In this document: positions 1 to 6,998 of the stretch, piece after piece
Numbering within the stretch: the first letter of the stretch is position 1
Layout of the letters: each line of letters opens with the position of its first letter
Origin: Bergeyella zoohelcum
GTDB taxonomy: Bacteria; Bacteroidota; Bacteroidia; Flavobacteriales; Weeksellaceae
Assembly: GCA_030523905.1 (NCBI GenBank)
Contig: JAUNHO010000025.1
Coordinates: 1 to 9,513 of the forward strand
DNA length: 9,513 bases
Direction of reading: 5' to 3'
Made by a program: the position numbers and the translations under genes
Notes under the pieces: model-generated
The model's input: only the letters and a program-made list of their open reading frames with translations
The model's database searches: none
What the model was told of the DNA's origin: nothing

Positions 1-964
1 TATGGTCGGTTACACGCCCTTGCGGATAGTTATAAGTCTTAATTTTCGCCGAGCGGTCTCCTGTAGAAACCATTGTTTTACGCTGTGCAGCAATGTCTCC
101 CACTACTTCTTGAAGTTTAATATCGTATAACTTTGCACGGAGCATCTCCATTGCCAATTCACGGTTTGCCAACTGAGAACGAGCCTGCTGACACACCACT
201 ACAATTCCCGATGGTTTGTGAGTAAGCTGTACTTTTGTCTCTACTTTATTGACATTCTGCCCACCTGCTCCCCCTGAACGAGAAGTCTGCATCTCTATAT
301 CCGCTGGATTGATTTCCACATCTACCTCTTCTGCTTCTGGAAGCACCGCCACCGTAATCGCCGAAGTATGCACACGCCCCTGAGACTCGGTTTCTGGAAC
401 TCTCTGCACACGATGAACGCCAGATTCAAACTTCATAATTCCATACACGCTATCGCCTTCCACCTTCATTATCAATTCCTTATAGCCTTTTGCCGCTTCG
501 TTGGAATCTGTGATTTCGTGTCTCCAACCTTTAGTTTTGAAGTACATCGCATACATTCTATATATATCCTCCACGAAAATCGCCGCCTCGTCTCCCCCAG
601 TTCCTGCTCGGAGTTCCACTATGGCATTTTTATCATCGGCTGGGTCTTTCGGAATAAGCAACACTTTCAGCTCTTCCTCCAAAGCAGGGATTTTATCTTG
701 TGCTTCTAGTTTTTCCATTTTTGCCAAATCCACCAAATCTCTATCAGAACCATCGGCGATGATTTCATCGGACTCCGCAATGGTATCCAACGCACCTTTG
801 TATTCATCAAAAACCTTCACGATTTTCCCCAAATCGCTATATTCTTTATTAAGAGATGAATAGCGTTTTTGGTCGGAAATCACATCAGGCTGAATGATTA
901 AATCCGCAACCTCATTGTATCGTTGCTTTATTGCTTCTAGTTTTGGTATTAATGATTTTGACAT
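1..964 (-). CDS. prfA: Peptide chain release factor 1 (RF1), 3' end cut off by the window
   Basis: Class I release factor that recognises UAA and UAG in the ribosomal A site and triggers hydrolysis of peptidyl-tRNA. The reading frame opens at the ATG at 964 and stays open to the left edge, giving 321 codons; the family is usually about 355-360 residues, so roughly 35 C-terminal residues are missing. Visible landmarks: an N-terminal helical region (about 1-100), the RAGTGGDEAA segment (119-128), the stop-codon-reading PxT motif as PET (190-192) inside RVPETESQGRVHTSA, and the catalytic GGQ (234-236) in a GAGGQNVNK context. RF2 would carry SPF instead of PxT, so this is RF1. The start follows an A-rich stretch with no clear Shine-Dalgarno site, and a TAnnTTTG promoter element lies about 20 bases upstream. 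It is separated from the next leftward gene by a hairpin terminator, so it is probably transcribed alone. Identity is very secure. Confidence 0.97.
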   Translation of the reverse strand, partial: MSKSLIPKLEAIKQRYNEVADLIIQPDVISDQKRYSSLNKEYSDLGKIVKVFDEYKGALDTIAESDEIIADGSDRDLVDLAKMEKLEAQDKIPALEEELKVLLIPKDPADDKNAIVELRAGTGGDEAAIFVEDIYRMYAMYFKTKGWRHEITDSNEAAKGYKELIMKVEGDSVYGIMKFESGVHRVQRVPETESQGRVHTSAITVAVLPEAEEVDVEINPADIEMQTSRSGGAGGQNVNKVETKVQLTHKPSGIVVVCQQARSQLANRELAMEMLRAKLYDIKLQEVVGDIAAQRKTMVSTGDRSAKIKTYNYPQGRVTDH

Positions 965-983
965 TTTTTATTTTTTGCAACTG

Positions 984-991
984 CAAAGATA
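984..991 (-). promoter_or_regulatory. Candidate -7 promoter element for prfA
   Basis: On the minus strand this reads TATCTTTG, a full match to the Bacteroidota -7 consensus TAnnTTTG, followed by CAG. It lies about 20 bases before the prfA ATG, predicting a leader of only some 13-15 bases. No clear TTG -33 element is seen at the usual spacing, so support comes from the -7 box, its orientation and its position. Confidence 0.55.
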
Positions 992-1086
992 GGAATTAGA
1001 ATGAAAATACGATACATCTTTGAGTAAGTTATTGCTAAATTCCAAGATTCTGTACATTATTTTATTCCTAAAATATACATAACAAA

Positions 1087-1117
1087 AAATCACCATCAAT
1101 AAAAATGATAGTGATTT
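1087..1117 (-). terminator. Hairpin terminator after the 94-residue membrane protein gene
   Basis: A 12-bp inverted repeat (arms 1087-1098 and 1106-1117) surrounds a 7-base loop. The single non-Watson-Crick position is a U-G wobble when read as minus-strand RNA but a C-A mismatch on the plus strand, which favours leftward transcription. On the minus strand the stem ends in a run of six T, followed by GTT. It lies about 70 bases past the stop codon at 1187 and before prfA, so it separates the two leftward genes. The stem is AT-rich, so termination may be leaky. Confidence 0.6.
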
Positions 1118-1186
1118 CGGTATTATATATCGTTTTGCTTTGAGATTACTTTTCTCAAATTCAGGGAGAAAAGCAATGACACCAAA

Positions 1187-1471
1187 TTAATGATGACCGT
1201 GATTATCGTGATGATGAACAAATGGCCCATCTCCTTTTGGGTTATTATAGATAACCTCTGCACCTTGCTCTGGCAAAGTCTTTCTTCTTATCTCCTCTGG
1301 GTCAAATGGACTTGTCTTACCAAAGTATTCTGCCACTCCCTGTGTAAGCCACATAGGAATAACTACCCCGAAGAACATAAAAATGCACCAAAACCCAGCA
1401 AGGAACATTGCTGCAAAGAATAAGAACCAAAGAAATTGGTAAAAAGGCCACAATTCTAATATTACTAACAT
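1187..1471 (-). CDS. Small aromatic-rich membrane protein with histidine-rich C-terminus, function unknown
   Basis: I do not recognise this 94-residue protein. Residues about 6-42 form one long, very hydrophobic stretch rich in Phe and Trp, enough for one long or two short membrane helices. A more polar part follows (about 43-84, with KTSPFDPEEIRR). The end is a striking VHHHDNHGHH tail with six histidines in the last nine residues, which could bind a metal such as copper, zinc or nickel. No signal-peptide cleavage site is obvious. The gene is supported by a near-ideal upstream promoter (TTG, 19 bases, TAATTTTG), a downstream hairpin and sensible membrane-protein composition. An overlapping 77-codon frame on the opposite strand (1190-1423) looks like a shadow. 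It is divergent from fumC and has no close partner gene, so context gives no job. A role in metal handling or a respiratory complex is only inference. Confidence 0.8.
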   Translation of the reverse strand: MLVILELWPFYQFLWFLFFAAMFLAGFWCIFMFFGVVIPMWLTQGVAEYFGKTSPFDPEEIRRKTLPEQGAEVIYNNPKGDGPFVHHHDNHGHH

Positions 1472-1491
1472 CGCTCTATGATATTTTCGGA

Positions 1492-1521
1492 CAAAATTAA
1501 ACTATTTTTCAGTATCTACAA
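1492..1521 (-). promoter_or_regulatory. Promoter for the 94-residue membrane protein gene
   Basis: On the minus strand TTG (1519-1521), exactly 19 bases, then TAATTTTG (1492-1499). This fits the Bacteroidota sigma-70-type consensus (TTG at -33, TAnnTTTG at -7) in both boxes and spacing. It lies about 20 bases before the ATG at 1471 and is the best promoter match in the window. Confidence 0.75.
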
Positions 1522-1617
1522 AAACTTTATCCTACATTTTATTATCATTAATCATTAATTTAGATTTAATACAAATTAAAAACTTATCGTTTTCAGAAAA
1601 AAACATCATTCACTGCA

Positions 1618-1646
1618 TTTGTATTTCGTTTTTTTTCGTAAATTTG
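1618..1646 (+). promoter_or_regulatory. Promoter for fumC
   Basis: TTTG at 1618-1621 is followed after 17 bases by TAAATTTG at 1639-1646, matching the Bacteroidota -33 and -7 boxes with a spacer slightly shorter than the usual 19. It predicts transcription from about 1651-1654 and a leader of roughly 45 bases. The leader is A/T-rich just before the ATG, as is typical of flavobacterial translation starts. The upstream stretch 1541-1600 is also very AT-rich and includes a tandem ATCATTA pair (1544-1557). Confidence 0.65.
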
Positions 1647-1696
1647 GGGAGTTTTAATCCATTGAATTTAATTCAAAAAATAAATAATAAATCGCT

Positions 1697-3091
1697 ATGG
1701 ACTACAGAGTAGAACACGACACAATGGGGGAAGTGAGAGTTCCCGCAGACAAATTTTGGGGAGCACAAACAGAACGCTCTCGCAACAACTTCAAAATAGG
1801 GCCAGAAGGCTCTATGCCACAGGAGATTATAGAGGCTTTCGCCTATCTGAAAAAAGCAGCAGCATATGCTAACTGCGATTTGGGAGTACTTCCTGCTGAA
1901 AAAAGAGACTTAATTGCCAATGTGTGCGACGAAATCCTTGAAGGGAAACTCAATGACCAGTTCCCTCTCGTGATTTGGCAAACGGGTTCTGGGACGCAAT
2001 CTAATATGAATGTGAATGAAGTAGTTTCCAATAGAGCTCATTTTAATAATGGTGGGAAACTCGGGGAAAAATCCATCATTCACCCGAATGACGATGTGAA
2101 TAAATCCCAATCCTCCAACGATACCTACCCTACCGCAATGCACATTGCCGCTTACAAAAAGGTGGTAGAGCATACGCTCCCAGCACTAGAAAAACTCCGT
2201 AACACACTGGACGAAAAGGCTAAGAAATTCAAAGACATCGTAAAAATCGGTAGAACGCACCTTATGGATGCTACGCCACTCACTTTGGGACAAGAATTTT
2301 CTGGCTATGTAGCTCAACTGGACTACGCGAAAAAAGCAATAGAGAACACACTTTCCCACTTGAAAGAATTGGCTCTCGGCGGAACCGCAGTAGGTACAGG
2401 GCTAAACACCCCACAAGGTTACGATGTGAAAGTGGCAGAATACATTGCTAAATTCACTAATCTTCCTTTCGTAACGGCTCCTAATAAATTTGAAGCACTC
2501 GCTGCACACGATGCCATCGTAGAAACACACGGTGCATTGAAACAATTAGCCGTTTCGCTTTTCAAAATTGCACAAGATATTCGTTTATTGGCATCTGGGC
2601 CGCGTTCTGGTATTGGAGAAATTTTCATTCCAGAAAACGAGCCTGGTTCTTCTATTATGCCAGGAAAAGTAAATCCTACACAAAACGAAGCAATGACAAT
2701 GGTCTGCGCTCAAGTGCTTGGAAATGATACGACTATCTCTTTCGCAGGAACGCAAGGTAACTACGAACTGAATGTTTTCAAACCTGTAATGGCGTACAAT
2801 TTCCTTCAATCGGCTCAGCTTTTGGCGGATGCTTGTATCTCGTTCAACGACCATTGTGCCGTAGGAATAGAGCCAAATGAAGTGAGAATAAAGGAATTAG
2901 TGGATAAATCTCTGATGTTGGTAACGGCTCTCAATACGCATATTGGGTATGAAAATGCGGCAAAAATTGCTAAAACCGCTCATAAAAATGGCACTACATT
3001 GAAAGAAGAGGCAATTAATTTGGGGCTTCTTACCGCCGAGCAGTTTGACGAATGGGTAAAACCAGAAGATATGGTAGGCAGTTTGAAATAA
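1697..3091 (+). CDS. fumC: Class II fumarate hydratase (fumarase C)
   Basis: Iron-independent fumarase that reversibly hydrates fumarate to L-malate in the cytosolic TCA cycle; the family acts as a homotetramer. The 464 residues match the usual length. Visible motifs are TGSGTQSNMNVNEV (96-109), SSNDTYPTAMH (139-149), GRTHLMDATPLTLGQE with His188 (185-200), and the fumarase/aspartase signature GSSIMPGKVNP (317-327). The flexible SS loop carries Ser318, the catalytic base equivalent in well-studied class II enzymes, with Lys324 and Asn326 beside it. The C-terminal domain is intact. Argininosuccinate lyase and aspartase share the fold, but the GRTHLMDATPLTLGQE block is typical of fumarase. The gene stands alone on the plus strand with its own promoter and a strong terminator, and converges with recN. 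Nothing looks truncated or foreign. Confidence 0.97.
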   Translation: MDYRVEHDTMGEVRVPADKFWGAQTERSRNNFKIGPEGSMPQEIIEAFAYLKKAAAYANCDLGVLPAEKRDLIANVCDEILEGKLNDQFPLVIWQTGSGTQSNMNVNEVVSNRAHFNNGGKLGEKSIIHPNDDVNKSQSSNDTYPTAMHIAAYKKVVEHTLPALEKLRNTLDEKAKKFKDIVKIGRTHLMDATPLTLGQEFSGYVAQLDYAKKAIENTLSHLKELALGGTAVGTGLNTPQGYDVKVAEYIAKFTNLPFVTAPNKFEALAAHDAIVETHGALKQLAVSLFKIAQDIRLLASGPRSGIGEIFIPENEPGSSIMPGKVNPTQNEAMTMVCAQVLGNDTTISFAGTQGNYELNVFKPVMAYNFLQSAQLLADACISFNDHCAVGIEPNEVRIKELVDKSLMLVTALNTHIGYENAAKIAKTAHKNGTTLKEEAINLGLLTAEQFDEWVKPEDMVGSLK

Positions 3092-3114
3092 TTCTCACTA
3101 CCCACACCTACAAT

Positions 3115-3146
3115 AAATCCCTCGCTAAAATAGTGAGGGATTTTTT
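3115..3146 (+). terminator. Rho-independent terminator of fumC
   Basis: A 13-bp stem (3115-3127 with 3131-3143) with an AAA loop and a CCCTC/GAGGG core is followed by a T-rich run (TTTTTTATTTT from 3141). The one imperfect pair is a G-U wobble in plus-strand RNA. It lies 24 bases past the fumC stop, in the gap between the convergent fumC and recN. On the minus strand the same hairpin is followed by the weaker ATTTATTG, with one C-A mismatch, so it may also act partly for recN. Confidence 0.85.
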
Positions 3147-3166
3147 ATTTTCAATTAAAATATTAC

Positions 3167-4816
3167 CTATTCCATTAGTTCCTTTGCTTGTTGCAATGCG
3201 GCTTCCGTTACCTTGCTACCAGAGAGCAGTTGGGCGATTTCTTGCAATTTTTCCGCCTCCGAAAGAGGTATGATATTAGACTGCGTTTTGCCATCAATAT
3301 CCTGTTTCAATACCTTATAGTTATTGTCGCCTTTTGCCGCCACTTGTGCCAAATGGGAAATGACTATCAGCTGCATATAGCTCGCCATATCTTTCATTAC
3401 TTTGCCCATTTCATCGGCTACTTTGCCCGAAACTCCCGTATCAATCTCGTCTAAAATGAGAGTAGGCAACTCGGAATTTTCTGCCATTATTTTTTTCACG
3501 GCAAGCATCACACGCGAACGCTCTCCACCAGAAATAGCCGACTGAATTGGCTTCATCGGAAAGCCTGAATTCGCCTGAAACAAGATAGCAATGCCCTCTT
3601 TACCAAATTCCGTAAAGGTCTGGGTTTCAGATAAAGCCACCTCTATTTTAGCCTTTTCAAGTCCTAGTTGTTTCAAAAGATGCTCCGTTTTCTCGACAAA
3701 AACAGGAATACTTTTTTGTCTATTTTCAGAAAGTTCGGTGGCTAGTTTTGATAAAAGTGCCTCCTTTTCTGCGATTTGCTCTTCCGTCTCTGCGATTTTT
3801 TCTTCCAGTTCCGAAAAGCCCGCCTGCTCGCCAGAGAGTTCGTCTCTTATTTGGATTAAAGCCTCTACGGAATTGACATTGTGTTTCAGGAACAACGCAT
3901 TAATTCTATTGACTTTTTCCGTTAAAAAAAACAACGACTGGGCATCTATTTCTATATTTTCTGCCTTGTCTTGAAGGTCGGAAACAAAGTCTTTGAACTC
4001 CTCAAAAATGCTTGTAAAACGCTCATCTATCTCCTCAAAATGCGATGAAAGATTGGCGGTTTTTGACAAAAGATTTCGGATTTCAGACAGATGCCCCAGC
4101 ACCCCAATCTCATCTTGGTCTATACGCCCCAAAATTTGGGAAAGATTTTCCACGATGCTCTCCGCATTTTCCTGCATAGACAACTGATTTTGAAGATTTT
4201 CAAAATCTAAATTATCTAAATCAGCTTCTTCTAACTCATTCAGAATAAACTGCTTATAGTCGTTCTCCTTATTTCCCTCTTCTAGTTTTCGTTTGTATTT
4301 TTCTAGTTGAGTTTTTAGCGTTCTAAACTCCGAAAAAAGAGTTTTATAAGTAATGATTAATGTTTTATTCTCGCTAAGACCATCAATGATTTTGAACTGA
4401 TAATCTTCGTTGAATAAATTAGAAGTCTCGAACTGCGAGTGGATGTCAATCAGCTTGGAAGACAAGTCTTTCAGTACATCTAGCGTTACAGGCACATCAT
4501 TGATGAAGGCTCTGGATTTCCCACTCGTAAGAATTTCTCGTCTTATAATGGTCTGATTTTCAAAATCCAAATCGTTTTCATCAAAAAAAAGCTTCAATGT
4601 ATCGGAGACCGAAAACTCTGCCTCTACTATGGATTTTTTTTCAGAATTTTGAATGGATTTTACATCGGCTCTTTCCCCTAAAATAAGGCGTAAAGCCCCT
4701 AAAATAATAGATTTTCCTGCCCCAGTCTCCCCAGTAATCACCTGCAAACCTTTGGATAAACTGATGTCCAAAGTCTCTATAAGGGCAAAATTTTGTATAA
4801 AAATTCGGTTTAGCAT
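3167..4816 (-). CDS. recN: DNA repair protein RecN (SMC-like ATPase)
   Basis: Cytosolic SMC-family ATPase involved in double-strand break repair by homologous recombination, where it is thought to hold or bridge DNA ends. The 549 residues match the family. The start gives the classic opening MLNRIFIQNFALIE, followed by Walker A GETGAGKS (29-36). Residues about 155-385 form a Glu/Lys/Leu-rich coiled coil interrupted near the middle, as expected for the two antiparallel arms. The ABC signature ISGGERSR (428-435), Walker B LILDEIDTGVSG (453-464) and switch His488 in ISHLAQVAA close the ATPase head. The stretch DIHSQFET (124-131) occupies the place of the usual DIHGQHEHQ, so part of that His-rich motif is lost. 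The gene starts 32 bases after the DUF4835 gene. A promoter-like box almost touches its start codon, so it may be both co-transcribed and independently transcribed. Confidence 0.97.
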   Translation of the reverse strand: MLNRIFIQNFALIETLDISLSKGLQVITGETGAGKSIILGALRLILGERADVKSIQNSEKKSIVEAEFSVSDTLKLFFDENDLDFENQTIIRREILTSGKSRAFINDVPVTLDVLKDLSSKLIDIHSQFETSNLFNEDYQFKIIDGLSENKTLIITYKTLFSEFRTLKTQLEKYKRKLEEGNKENDYKQFILNELEEADLDNLDFENLQNQLSMQENAESIVENLSQILGRIDQDEIGVLGHLSEIRNLLSKTANLSSHFEEIDERFTSIFEEFKDFVSDLQDKAENIEIDAQSLFFLTEKVNRINALFLKHNVNSVEALIQIRDELSGEQAGFSELEEKIAETEEQIAEKEALLSKLATELSENRQKSIPVFVEKTEHLLKQLGLEKAKIEVALSETQTFTEFGKEGIAILFQANSGFPMKPIQSAISGGERSRVMLAVKKIMAENSELPTLILDEIDTGVSGKVADEMGKVMKDMASYMQLIVISHLAQVAAKGDNNYKVLKQDIDGKTQSNIIPLSEAEKLQEIAQLLSGSKVTEAALQQAKELME

Positions 4817-4820
4817 ACTG

Positions 4821-4828
4821 CAAATTTA
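4821..4828 (-). promoter_or_regulatory. Candidate -7 element immediately upstream of the recN start codon
   Basis: On the minus strand TAAATTTG is followed by CAGT and then the recN ATG at 4816. The box matches TAnnTTTG fully, but no TTG is seen at the normal -33 position. If used, transcription would begin within a few bases of the ATG, giving a leaderless or nearly leaderless mRNA. It could be a chance match in an AT-rich gap. Confidence 0.4.
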
Positions 4829-4848
4829 GTCGTATTAATCAAAAGCTA

Positions 4849-5754
4849 CTATTTCCATTTATTCCACTTGGTATCGGTATCTTTTGGGTAAAAAGTATTC
4901 ATCAGGTTTCGTAAATCCATTATCTTGATTGCCGTATTGTCTCCGTTGGCAAAAATATCATAGATTTCGTTCTTTTTGCTCTCAATAAAGACATTGAACG
5001 GATAATTCATTTGGAAATTGCTTTCATAAACTTTCAAGGTCATTAGGGCTAAATAGATAGACCTTTTCGCCGAATTCTGGTTCGTATTATACAGATTATC
5101 AAGCCCTTGCCTATGATACGAATAGACCGCCGAACGCAAGGTTTTAGCATCGGGTTTTAGGAGATTATCCACCAAATTGGCTCTCGTTCTTGGACCTTCC
5201 ATCGCAGACCAACCGCCGTATCTTTGGTTTTGAGAATTTTGAGAGATTTTTTGAGCTTTTTCAAACCATTGTTGCCCACCATTTGCCTTGAAACTATCGG
5301 CATCATAGCCTAAAATAATATAGACATAAAAGGAAATTACATCGATTAAATTTTTGCCTGAAAATTGTCTTTCGTTAAAGATAAGATTCTCATTTTCATT
5401 ATATTCAAACTCAAAATTGGTATCATTCAAGTTGATAAGTGGCGACTCATAAACCGAATTGAAAACTGGGCGAACCGCCTGTACCACCACCGATGCTTTG
5501 AAACGATTATTCCCCTCTCTGGAATTGATAACAATGGCAAAATTACACTTGGTTTTTTCAAAATTTTGAAGTTTTTTACCTGTCCAACTTGTATTATTGA
5601 TAAAATCTCGTAAGTTTTTTTCCAAAGTTTTATAAACCTGTACATTGCTCCCACCAACTTGGGCATAATTGACCTGAACATTTGCCAATAACTCCTGCGA
5701 AAATAGGGAACTGGAAAAGAAAACCGCGATGAGTAAAGAGAATATTTGTTTCAT
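4849..5754 (-). CDS. porD: DUF4835 family exported protein, PorD-like (putative type IX secretion-associated)
   Basis: A 301-residue protein with a clear N-terminal signal peptide: MKQIF, a hydrophobic stretch to about residue 18, then FSQE, with probable cleavage near residue 20. The mature protein begins with beta-type sequence containing VQVNYAQVGGSNVQVY (26-41) and a segment around NNTSWTG (53-59). A more helical second half carries GWSAMEGPRTRANLVDNLL (181-199) and SAVYSYHRQGLD (208-219), a pattern I associate with DUF4835. No lipobox cysteine or further membrane helix is seen, so it is probably periplasmic or outer-membrane-associated. The neighbourhood coaBC-DUF4835-recN is the usual one for this family in Flavobacteriia and strengthens the family call. 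The family has been labelled PorD, a type IX secretion protein; I use that name from memory and the exact function is not shown by the sequence. It starts 33 bases after coaBC with no promoter match between, so it is probably in the same operon. Confidence 0.8.
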   Translation of the reverse strand: MKQIFSLLIAVFFSSSLFSQELLANVQVNYAQVGGSNVQVYKTLEKNLRDFINNTSWTGKKLQNFEKTKCNFAIVINSREGNNRFKASVVVQAVRPVFNSVYESPLINLNDTNFEFEYNENENLIFNERQFSGKNLIDVISFYVYIILGYDADSFKANGGQQWFEKAQKISQNSQNQRYGGWSAMEGPRTRANLVDNLLKPDAKTLRSAVYSYHRQGLDNLYNTNQNSAKRSIYLALMTLKVYESNFQMNYPFNVFIESKKNEIYDIFANGDNTAIKIMDLRNLMNTFYPKDTDTKWNKWK

Positions 5755-5787
5755 TTTTTTATTTTATTGAACGCTTTTTTTAAGTTT

Positions 5788-6987
5788 TTATTTCAAGAAA
5801 TGAGTTTCTATAAAGTCCAAAATATCCTTTGCCACTTCTTGTTTAGATTTCACAGGAAAACTCTGGGTTTCGTTTTGGGTTATTATTTTTATTTTATTGG
5901 TATCTCCTTGGAAACCAGCCCCTTCGTCTTTTAGAGAATTGAGGACTATCATATCAAGGTTTTTCTTTTGGAGTTTCGCTAGGGCGTTTTGTTGCTCGTT
6001 TTCAGTTTCCAAAGCAAATCCTACCAAAATCTGCTGTTGTTTTCGGTTGCCCATTGTACGAAGAATATCAGGATTTTTCACCAAAGTAATCGTCATTTCC
6101 TCGTCATTTTTTTTAATTTTTTCTGGGGCAATTTCCTTTGGAGCATAGTCGGCAACGGCGGCACTTGCTATCGCCACATCTACCTCATCGTAATGGCTAA
6201 AAACGGCATTGTACATCTCCTTTGCAGAAACCACACGATGGATTTCTATATTAGAATGATTGATTTTCAAGGAAGTAGGTCCTGAAATGAGAATCACTTT
6301 TGCACCTCGTTTTGCTAGTTCTTCGGCAATGGAAAAACCCATTTTCCCAGAAGAATGATTGCCTATAAACCGCACAGGGTCAAGGGCTTCGTAGGTAGGT
6401 CCTGCGGTAAGCAAAACTTTTTTATCCTTAAATAAAGTCTCGGTTTGAGTCTCAAAAAAATCCTCAATGGTTTTCAAAATGGTTTCAGGCTCTGCCAATC
6501 TACCCTGCCCCACGAGACCACTCGCCAACTCGCCAAATTCGGCTGGGATAATGTGATGACCATACGACTCTGCACAATCTAAATTTCGTTTTGTAGAAGG
6601 GTGAGCGTACATATCCAAATCCATTGCAGGAGCGATAAACACAGGGCATTTCGCAGACATATAAACCGCCAACGCAAGATTATCACACTGCCCACTGACC
6701 ATCTTCGCCAGAGTATTCGCTGTGCAAGGAGCCACAAGAACCACATCTGCCCAAAGTGCCAAGTCTATATGATTATTCCACTCGCCATTTTCGGTATAAA
6801 AACTAGTAAAAACAGGATTTTTAGACAAGGTAGAAAGCGTCAATTTAGACACAAAATTTTCCGCAGAAGGTGTGAGAACGACCTTTACCTCCGCTTGTTT
6901 TTTGATGAAATCTCTTACGAGAGAATTGATTTTATACGCTGCAATCCCCCCTGAAACAATGAGCAAAATTTTCTTTCCTTGTAGCAT
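5788..6987 (-). CDS. coaBC: Bifunctional phosphopantothenoylcysteine decarboxylase / phosphopantothenate-cysteine ligase
   Basis: Catalyses two successive coenzyme A steps: CoaB couples 4'-phosphopantothenate to cysteine using CTP, and the FMN-dependent CoaC decarboxylates the product to 4'-phosphopantetheine. The length of 399 residues is normal. CoaC half (about 1-185): SGGIAAYK (12-19), His73 in WNNHIDLALWAD, APCTANTLAKM (86-96) for FMN binding, PAMDLDMY (120-127) and ASGLVGQGRL (155-164). CoaB half (about 186-399): TAGPTYEALDPVRFIGNHSSGKMG (194-217) with Asn210, ASAAVADYAP (274-283) and the KIKK lysines (290-293). Two residues known to be important in the E. coli CoaC, Asn125 and Cys158, align here with Asp123 and Ser156; from memory other flavobacterial CoaBC proteins look the same. 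The gene begins 11 bases after the coiled-coil gene, so the two are very likely co-transcribed. Confidence 0.96.
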   Translation of the reverse strand: MLQGKKILLIVSGGIAAYKINSLVRDFIKKQAEVKVVLTPSAENFVSKLTLSTLSKNPVFTSFYTENGEWNNHIDLALWADVVLVAPCTANTLAKMVSGQCDNLALAVYMSAKCPVFIAPAMDLDMYAHPSTKRNLDCAESYGHHIIPAEFGELASGLVGQGRLAEPETILKTIEDFFETQTETLFKDKKVLLTAGPTYEALDPVRFIGNHSSGKMGFSIAEELAKRGAKVILISGPTSLKINHSNIEIHRVVSAKEMYNAVFSHYDEVDVAIASAAVADYAPKEIAPEKIKKNDEEMTITLVKNPDILRTMGNRKQQQILVGFALETENEQQNALAKLQKKNLDMIVLNSLKDEGAGFQGDTNKIKIITQNETQSFPVKSKQEVAKDILDFIETHFLK

Positions 6988-6998
6988 TTCGTGGTGTT

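Noticed and set aside
368..863. Two overlapping plus-strand reading frames of 113 and 120 codons
   Set aside because: Both are antisense to prfA, whose conserved RF1 motifs are continuous through this region.
965..1186. Possible riboswitch or small RNA upstream of prfA
   Set aside because: Apart from the AT-rich hairpin terminator and the -7 box there is no multi-stem structure or recognisable conserved motif.
1190..1423. A 77-codon plus-strand reading frame opposite the small membrane protein gene
   Set aside because: It lies wholly inside the minus-strand gene, lacks a promoter match, and its composition looks like an antisense reading. The minus strand has the promoter, the terminator and coherent membrane-protein features.
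1544..1557. Tandem ATCATTA pair as a possible regulator-binding site
   Set aside because: Two copies of a 7-base AT-rich word in a strongly AT-rich gap are easily expected by chance; kept only as a note in the divergent-region finding.
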